Positions 56,330-64,000 of a DNA stretch of 64,000 bases are shown one piece after another. Positions within the stretch are counted from its first letter, which is position 1. Each line of letters starts with the position of its first letter. A program made the translations under genes and the position numbers. The notes beneath the pieces are model-generated. The model saw only the letters and a list, made by a program, of their open reading frames with translations. It made no database searches and was not told the origin of the DNA. This DNA is from Prostheceraeus crozeri (Eukaryota > Platyhelminthes > Polycladida > Euryleptidae). Where the stretch lies: positions 186,001 to 250,000 of the forward strand of contig CAJQUW010007962.1 of NCBI GenBank assembly GCA_907163375.1, written 5' to 3'.

Positions 56330-59300
56330 AATTTTCACCCCTAGCACAGCTATGAGCCATGACCGAAGCTAGGGGTTACTCAATGAAAAGTAACAAATTG
56401 TATTATTTTAAATAAATAAAATGAAAAAAAAACAGATCTTCTAATCTGATTAAGCTGTCCCCATCAGAAACCAGTTCGCACGCCTCTTGAAAGTATCAAG
56501 ATTGTATTGGTCAGGGAAAGTGGTCTGGGGAAGTTGATTCCAAAGCTGTGCCGTGCGAACAAAAAAGCTTTTCGAGCGACTCACAGTACGTGCGCGTTCT
56601 AAGCTCACATGATAGCATGTGAGTGCATTAGCTCTGCGTGTGCTTCTGGAGAAGATCTTAGGTTTGGGTACGCACTCATTTACTGCAGAGCTGCTTCTAC
56701 CGAAATAGTACCTGTAAAAGAGACTGAGTGAAGCAACATCCCGTCTGACGGAGAGCGGCTGCAACTTGCTAGCAAGTTTTTCACCCATGAGATTCTTGAC
56801 ACGTTTCTCAACCCGTTCAAGGAGGTTAAGATGCGTTTGTGGGGCGCCTGCCTACAAATAAAAACAATACTCCATCAGAGGACGAATAGTGGACTTGTAA
56901 AGATAGCAGACAGTCTGTGGAGGAAGACGATAGAGACTACCAATGCGTTGAGCTGCCTGCTTGCTAATGGATTGGATGTACGGTTTCCATGACAAGTCTT
57001 TCGTAACCGCCAATCCAAGGAAGGAGATGGAATCTTGTTCTCTGATCCTATTATCTGACATCTTAATGCTATGATCATCATCATCTCCTTTAAGTCGTGA
57101 GTGCAGAATACTCTGAGTTTTTGAAGGATTGAAGGAAACAAGCCAATTGGCGCCCCATTCTGAGACCCTGCGTAAGTCTTCATTAAGAACGTCGCATAAC
57201 TGCTGACGTTGCTGAGTGTTCTTACCAAGTCGCTCACTGGAATTGAAGAGTGTCGTGTCATCTGCATACATCACCAATTTACTCACTAGGCAGTCTGGGA
57301 GGTCGTTGATGTACAGCAGAAAAAGAGTGGGTCCCAAAATTGACCCTTGAGGAACTCCTGCATTGACAAACTTGGTGAAAGACTTTTGGCCATCTAAGAC
57401 GACAGGTATCTGCCGGTCACTAAGGAAAGAAGCAAGAAGTTTGTGGAGTTGATCAGCAACTCCATAGGACTTTAGCTTCCTAAGGAGTCCCTGATGCCAG
57501 ACTTCATCGAATACCTTGGAAATATCCAGGGCAACTGATCTCGTCTCACCTTGTCTGTCAAGGACACGACTCACGTGTTCAGTGACATATGAAAGAAGAT
57601 CTGCAGTTGATCGAGAGTGCCTGAAGCCATACTGTTCTTCTGATAGAAGGTTCTGAGTTTCAAGGAAGTTAACAATGTGTTGGTTAATCACTGCTTCAAA
57701 AATCTTGCCAGCAATTGGAAGCAGGATGATAGGACGGTAACTAGATGGAAGAGATGAGTCAGAACCTTTCTTTGGAACTGGAACCACGGAAGCTACTTTC
57801 CAACAAGAGGAAAACTCACCGGTGGATACACATTTACTGAACAGTTTAGATAAAAGTGGAGAAAGCTCAGGTGAGAGATGCTTGAAGACCGAACCGAGAT
57901 GCCATATGGTCCACTAGACTTAGAGCTATCGAGACCTGCGATTATCTTTTTGACGTTTCGGACTGTGACTGAAGGAGGACTGTCTCATCAGTGCGCGTGG
58001 GAATTCAAGGTAAAATTCTACCTCCATCGTCTAATGACGAATTCTTCGCAAACTCCTTGCAAAGAAGCTCGGCTTTGTCTGCTGAGGTTGTCGCCATAGA
58101 AGTGCTGACTTCGGCATGACGGAGTGCTGAGATGGAGGATTTGTTCCTATTGGTGACAATGTTGTAAATCCTCCAGAAGTCCATAGAGCCAAGCTTTTGG
58201 CCTGATGTATGGTTTCCTTGCAATGTCTACGTGCGGTTTTGTACAATTCAAGATTGACAGCGCTAATGTCACGCTTATACTTATGGAAAAAGTGGTCACG
58301 CTGGCAAATTACAGCTGCACATTCTGGTATAAACCAAGGTTGTGAGTGGTGCTTCATTTGGAAAGTACGGTGAGGAATGTAGGCCAACATCCCTATCTGA
58401 AGCCACTCTGTCCGTTCTTTCGCCGACTTGTGGACGTTCTCGCTCAGAATCAAATTCTCAGCTTGAACTTGACTAAGAAAAGTGCGGAAGCCATACCAGT
58501 CTGCTTTGGAGAATTGATAAACTGTTCTATGGAAAGGTGCAGACGGTGTGGAGCAAATTTGTTTGCCAGAAACTGTGATAACACAGTGATCAGACGTGCC
58601 GAGGGGAGAAGTAACCTTGTGTGAAAAACAAGTTGGATTTGAGGTGAGAAACAGGTCAAGGAGATATCCAGCATCCCCAGCTCGGTCAGGCACTCTGGTA
58701 GGACAAGTGACAATTTGACTAAGGTTGTGAGAGACAGCGAAATCCTCGACTGCCTGACCGGAGAGATCGGTGGTGCGTGAGTGCACAAGCCAGTCAACAT
58801 TGTGCACGTTGAAGTCACCAAAAACGTCAACTTCAGCGCTGTTGTAGAAGAGAATCGATCTTGTCAGAAAGAACATTGAAAATGTCCGCATTGGCTGATG
58901 GAGAGCGGTATATGAAAAAAAGAAGAAGAGTGGTCTTCTGTAGCGGCGCAATGAAGGCAAGATACTCATGCCTTGGATCCTCTGAGCTACGAAGCCTTCT
59001 CAAGGGAAGGCTTGTCTTGGCATAGACTCCAAGACCATGACAAGGTGCTTTATCCATCCGGTGAAATATGTATCCATCAGGAGTAACGTCGCTTGATGAC
59101 ACACTGGGATCTAACCTGGTTTCCGACAGGGCTAGAAGATCTGGTGACTTACCTTGCAGGAAGATGTTGATGTCGTCGTAATTGGACCTCAGTCCTCTTA
59201 CGATGCTGAAGCTGATCCTGAGAGGGGTTTTGAGCTTGACGGCTTGACTGCGTTTCTTGTGTGTCTTTCTCATTTTCATGATTTCTCGTAGAATATCAAT

Positions 59301-59690
59301 CAAATAAACGAAAATTATACTGTACAACAAAAGTGATACAAGAAACTTTGGAAGGCATCAGAAAAAACGTAAATAATAGCAACAAAGCTGCACTAAATAA
59401 TACGCAAAAAAGACACTGATAGGCACAGTTCATGTCGCAAAAGCTTGAAGAAACCAAAATGAGAACGGGTACAACGTAACAATGGTAACAATGGGTACAA
59501 GTCAGGTAGGCCACAGATGAACCGGATACAGCTACACGGGCTAGACCCCTCATTAAAGCTACCCACGCATGTCCGTGGCAGTGGAACTGTACCGCCTTTT
59601 TTCGAGCAGTTGACCGGGCCTGCCTCCCAAAGCATTACCAGTGGGTTCGGGACCCTCGAACTACCTGATTCCCGTATGCCGTGAATACGT
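56330..59690 (-). mobile_element. Jockey/CR1-type LINE, about 3.3 kb
   Basis: On the minus strand it has a GC-rich 5' untranslated part (about 59330-59690), endonuclease, reverse transcriptase, and a 3' end near 56330-56450 with A-rich sequence. It appears nearly full length for ORF2, with a few breaks. No ORF1 was recognised. Confidence 0.65.
56450..59330 (-). pseudogene. LINE ORF2: endonuclease plus reverse transcriptase, frameshifted
   Basis: The endonuclease begins LKTPLRISFSIVRGLRSNYD with SPDLLALSETRLD and HGLGVYAK (59330-58833). After a shift VDVFGDFNVHNVDW and LGTSDHCVITV follow. The linker has KHHSQPWFIPECAAVICQRD. The reverse transcriptase (57787-56852) has SSYRPIILLPIAGKIFEAVI, YGFRHSRSTADLLSYV, VALDISKVFDEVWHQGLLRK (motif A), NAGVPQGSILGPTLFLLYIN (motif B) and LVMYADDTTLF (catalytic YADD). 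After another shift the C-terminal part (56788-56450) has [19 protein letters not shown] and a stop. About three or four shifts are present. Catalytic residues look intact. Confidence 0.83.
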
Positions 59691-61770
59691 TGGATCTGTC
59701 ACACCTTAACCTGCAACAAATGGGGAAGTGCAAAAGAGAGCAGTGGAAGGAAGCTCGATCACAAATGAGCCAAATAAGTGCCATGCCCAAAAACCTGATT
59801 CAACAACATGAAACATCTGATGACTGTTCATACCTGGCAAACCAGGGGGTGGTATTAATTGGGACGACCGAAGCCTACCACACATTTAAAATAAACAAAC
59901 GTGGAGAATAAAAGGAAAAATTAATCAAACATAAATAAATTCAATGACCAGTGAAATAAAAATAATATTCCAGAGTCTGCTAGTTAGCCGGAGCACGGTC
60001 ACAAACCGCCGACAATAAACCTTTCCAACAAGGTAGAACCCAAAGAAGCATGAGCTTCAGACGACAAAGCCTTATTGCGACTCCGTTTTCACCCTTTCAC
60101 CGCTTTGAGGACGCAGGTTGAGTGAGAAAGGGAAATGTCAAAAAGGGTGATGTGATACGGCCGTTTAACTTCTTGCATGGTTACATGTACGTGTTTGCGT
60201 TTCACACGACGCTCGAAGCGCAGCATGCAGCACGCAACAGGTAACACGGAGCACATAGGTGATGTGATGCGGCCGTAACTGACAACCGTTCTAAGCATAA
60301 CTTCAAACATTTTTTACAAAAAATGAAATTATCAGTTTAACGGTAGGGAAAACTGTAAGAAAACTGTCATATTTCAGGACTTTCAGGACAAATCAGGAAT
60401 TTTGTCATCATCTTATCATGAGGAACACATGTACACGATAGTGCTATGATCTTTATAACAACCTACCAAAATTTACGTTTTCTGATGACTAATACCGGAA
60501 GCAAAATTACAGATCCAATATCGCTTTGGCTATTAGATTTAACATTGTCCTTTTCATCCCCAAAGTACCTCATATCTGACACATCACGAAGGAAGTACCC
60601 AGAATAACAAAAAACTGACCAAATGGAAGGGAAAGATCAACTAGCGGCACCACTCGTAAAACGTTAGCCAATTACACCTTAAAATTTTGTGAAAAAACTT
60701 AAAAATTGAAAATAGCAGCATGATGAAAAGTTTGGAATCGAGTCATTGGTATTTTTTCCTGAATCTGTATAAAACTATTTCTACGGACATGTGCGATAAT
60801 TTAGAACAGATATGTGAGCAAACATGCTGCTGACTTTGCTTTATTAGCTCTTTTATGCCCAACGCACCAAATTTGATAAATTTCTGATTACATACATTTG
60901 AAAATACATCCACTATGAAAGGTTTAAGCTAATTCGCTGAGCATCATATCCGTATGATACTGAAATTAGAGCATAATTTCAAGTACATGTAGCTATATTT
61001 TCCGAGGTGGAAATAGTTGTTCATATATCTCAGCGAAAAATCTCCATTGATTATACATTTGATGACTACTTTACCGAATTTTTTCTTTCTTTTGAATATG
61101 AAGCATATCTGAAGGTCTACATTGAAATGTCTTGGAGTTTGAGAAAGGAAACTTCTTATACTGAATATTCGTAAAAAGATTTTGTATCCAATGTCTTAAA
61201 TTAATTTGCTTTCCTGTGACTTAAGGTGTAGATAATGAAGGCAAATGATTAACTGCAATCGGGTAGGTTTACCAAAGGGACCGACAGGCCAGTTGGAAGA
61301 CTCCGCTTTTCATTCTTTCGCGGCGATTAAAGACTTAAGGCATGGAAGCATGTCATGCCGGATAACGGTTCACTCGGCGTCGTAAGTACAATCCCGATCC
61401 ATAGCTATCACGGGACATTTTCGTTTTGATTGTATTCGCTAACTTATCACTTTTGTAGTAGAGTCATACGTTAACATCAAATGATTCAAATTTTCCTTTT
61501 ACGTCATCTTTAAAATTTTTTGGATTCTTTTTCCTCCACTCGGTCATTTGATGCAAATTGACCTTTATTACGAATCTTTTTTTTCATCTTAGGTTTCCGA
61601 TGGTTCCTGCTTAAAATATCATTCATTTACATCTCAAAGTTATAAGATATCAGTCATCAAAAGCTGTATTTTCAAAGAGCCTGATTTAAAAAATCGTCTG
61701 ATTCAAAATCGTTCGACATGGAAGTGCAAAAAATGAAGCAGATTCTGACAAGTATCCGTAAACAATGATT
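59691..61770. other. About 2 kb without a supported gene
   Basis: A 76-codon frame at 59681-59911 has no recognised homology. A GTGATGTGATxCGGCCGT unit occurs near 60150 and near 60260. A related GCATGGTTA...ACATGT segment also lies near 56260, hinting at an old dispersed repeat. Confidence 0.4.
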
Positions 61771-61774
61771 TATA

Positions 61775-62155
61775 AACATTTGAATTTTTAATTCTGGAAA
61801 AAAGTTCATTAATCGAGCAGAAAGCACTACAATCGAAAATGTTATATTCTACTTTGAAGGACACGTGACTTCCAATTCGACCATTGAAGAAAAAACACTC
61901 ATTAAAATCATGAATGATGATGTGAAATCATGGTCGTCTGAACACAAGATAAAAGTTCGAGTATGCCATAAAACTTTGAAGTTGTCGTCTACTGTCAAAA
62001 CGAAACATGAAAAGATGCCTTCTACTGATCACGTTGTATACCATTACACTTGCCCTGCGGACAACTGTAAAAATGTACAATACATTGATCATGCAACAAA
62101 TGAGTTGATGGTTCGAATAAAGCAACATGAAAACAACGGCTCGATAAAACAACAT
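61775..62155 (+). pseudogene. Penelope-like element fragment, related to the 23.6-25.5 kb copy
   Basis: The reading FEGHVTSNSTIEEKTLIKIM with VYHYTCPADNCKNVQYID and RIKQHENNGSIKQH parallels the 23.6-25.5 kb protein (TSSSTIEEKRLTKIVND, YQYSCPENICNNAHYIG, SKQHENNGSIKQH). The GIY-YIG motif has decayed (YIG reads YID). Homology stops abruptly at about 62155, where a GGTGGGTTGCTCAACTCGG sequence begins. Confidence 0.75.
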
Positions 62156-62790
62156 CGGTGGGTTGCTCAACTCGGTCGTAGTTTACTACAAGCTTTGCTA
62201 CCAGCTTTGCGATTGACTTTTTACAATGCAGATATTTACGACCAGCTTCACGACTGATTTTGCTATCGACTTGTTTCTCAACACTGATAGTAACTGCTTG
62301 CTACCGATCGGAGTTATAACAATGGAATTGACTGTTACTGGAAATTACAGTCGCAAATCATTTCAATTGTAAGAAACTCGACTGCTCGCATTGACCATGG
62401 ATGTCTTTGATGCTTTGGACGTCTACGACAGTGTCTGCGAACAGCGACGACGAACCCTTCGAAGTCGAGTTAACCCTCAATTGTTTTACAGCGACGAAGA
62501 ATCTAGAAACGGTTATAGAATGACTAAGAGGTTGTTTTTATAATTTGAGGATCTCGTGGCACCGTATATGGAAGAAAGGAAGAAGATTTGGGGTCTGTCG
62601 AGACACAGTATTCGGGTTGTTTTATCAGATTTTCACAATGTGCATAAGGGTACGATTTGCAAATTAATCCATCAAACAACAATCACGATTTGTAGTCTTC
62701 GAGGTCAAATGATTAGACGGTTTTGAAAATTCAGTTATAAGATTTGAACTGGATTATAATCCGTCGTGGTCTTACTAGGTGATAATGGTT
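62156..62790 (+). pseudogene. PIF/Harbinger-like transposase N-terminal remnant
   Basis: From 62399 the frame gives MDVFDALDVYDSVCEQRRRT, then SRVNPQLFYSDEESRNGYRM and TKRLF. After one stop it continues as EDLVAPYMEERKKIWGLSRH and TICKLIHQTTITICSLRGQM, the layout of the Harbinger transposase N-terminus. No catalytic triad follows. GGTGGGTTGCTCAACTCGG at 62156 abuts the PLE fragment and may be its terminus. I did not find a matching right end. Confidence 0.55.
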
Positions 62791-64000
62791 ATCCTTGCCG
62801 AAGATATATATATATATTAACACCACTACTGAATCCTGTCACACGTCAACAGAAACGGTTCAACCACAGAATCAAATATTTTGATTAATACGAAATTGAC
62901 GGCACATCGAGGAAGTGGGCAAAAAGGAATTACTAATACCTTACGGAGATAGGAAAAGTCGTGCGTCGCTTGCGGATTAATGTGAGTTCTAGCAAAGTGC
63001 TTCGATTGCTAAAATTCCTTCAGATTCGAATAATTCAGATCACTGCGCACAAGTTTTCTCCATAACGTTGGCCCTTCCGATCATTATTAAAAAAGTAGCA
63101 AGCGTATGAAAATTAGTTCACTTGATGATTTCACATCGTCTCCTCGGCATTGCTCACTGTTTAGTGCATGCATTGAATCGAAGCCAGGCATCGATGTGTG
63201 TTTTGGTGTGTGCTAAGTGATATCACAGCACGCACGCATCTCTCACTGGCTCTGGTGTCCTCTACTGAAGGCTTATTGTTTGCCATTTCCAATAGTAAGC
63301 GATACACGTTCGAGAAGGAGCAAGTTGTCTAATTCTGTGACGTGCCATTTCGATATTAAGGTTACATACAATTCATCCTTTCTAGGAAACCGAAGCGCGC
63401 GCAGATGAATCTAATTCTGTGGGCACCACAAGTCACACAAAAGAACCGGAATTATTATTGAAAGATTATTTGGTGTTTTAAAGCGGTGATTTTCTTGTTT
63501 GCATGTCGGTATGCGATTTCGTCCAGCTAGATGCTGTCGTATTATAGTAGCATCTATTCTGCATAATTCTATCATTTCCAACAGAGAAGAGCATGGGTGG
63601 GCCGATGTAACAAAATGCGACAATATGTGACATTTTTCATCTCAAAATAAAATGTGACATAATGTGTATATTTCATTATTGGCCTGACAGAATGTGACAA
63701 ATTCACATAACTAGAAAATAATTTGACAGATGTAATGTTTTTTCAGTAATATGACATAGTATAATGAGGTTTAAAGTCAGAGAGGAGCACAAACTTCGTC
63801 TGAGTGCAATAACGACAACTGCATTCTTTGATCTTGATTTGTACTCGGAATATGTAAAATATATTTCTCCGTGCTCCCATTGGCGACTTGCACGTTCGCC
63901 AGGTAAAGCGTGATTCTGAAATACACGTATGGCGTGATAGGAACAGCTTATGAAAGGTTCGCATCATACTTATCTCAAAGGACTCAGTCAGTTATGGTGT
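62791..64000. other. Right end of window, no supported gene
   Basis: It has a short TA tract near 62808 and otherwise only chance frames. Confidence 0.45.

Noticed and set aside
1-64000. CRISPR array, bacterial operons, rRNA
   Set aside because: No regularly spaced repeats with unique spacers were seen, and the gene content is eukaryotic mobile DNA.

Overview
This 64-kb window looks like a repeat-rich, gene-poor piece of a metazoan genome, most likely an aquatic invertebrate. It is AT-rich and full of (TA)n tracts. It carries a mix of element families common in such animals: Penelope-like elements (PLEs), Crypton-type tyrosine recombinases of the DUF3504 kind, an R4/Dong-like LINE, CR1/Jockey-type LINEs, Tc1, hAT, P/THAP9-like and Harbinger elements. 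Phylum cannot be fixed by eye. I found no convincing ordinary host gene, rRNA gene, true tRNA gene, CRISPR array or bacterial-style operon. One short open frame (3491-3817) stays unassigned.

Layout. 0-7 kb: three Crypton-like recombinase copies, small perfect hairpins and a truncated PLE. 7-16 kb: a foldback element (7116-8667), a P/THAP9-like transposase remnant split by a 2.46-kb hAT insertion with a perfect 8-bp target duplication, a fourth Crypton-like copy that may keep an intron, and a ~2.2-kb inverted-repeat element of unknown type. 16-19.4 kb: a reverse transcriptase element with a C-terminal zinc finger and nuclease-like domain, then a PLE 3' end with a hammerhead-like RNA. 19.7-23 kb: a Tc1 element with another Tc1 inserted in it. 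23.3-28.2 kb: a nearly open PLE and a second PLE that forms a 670-bp-armed palindrome. 28.2-31.9 kb: a CR1-type LINE. 32-40.3 kb: a ~6.9-kb unit bounded by 1.3-kb inverted repeats and enclosing two LINE pieces, followed by a second palindrome that shares its outer end. 41.3-45.2 kb: an R4/Dong-like LINE lying between (TAA)n tracts, with a tRNA-like head. 45.6-50.5 kb: a hAT element with matching termini, an exact 8-bp duplication and a transposase frame of over 600 codons. 51.5-54 kb: another PLE type with a well-formed hammerhead. 54-55.4 kb: a sister Tc1 copy that supplies the empty site for the nested insertion. 56.3-59.7 kb: a Jockey/CR1-type LINE. 61.8-62.8 kb: a PLE piece joined to a Harbinger remnant.

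The most unusual signal is at the PLE 3' ends. Five PLE termini carry hammerhead-like folds, and all share the same tiny stem III (AC-loop-GU). Two have the canonical CUGANGA core. Three, from different PLE families, have UUGANAA instead. That is a paired change of the catalytic-core C3-G8 base pair to U3-A8. The elements do not form a host pathway. They are linked by target preference (PLEs beside TA tracts, the R4-like LINE in TAA), by nesting, and by mutual breakage.
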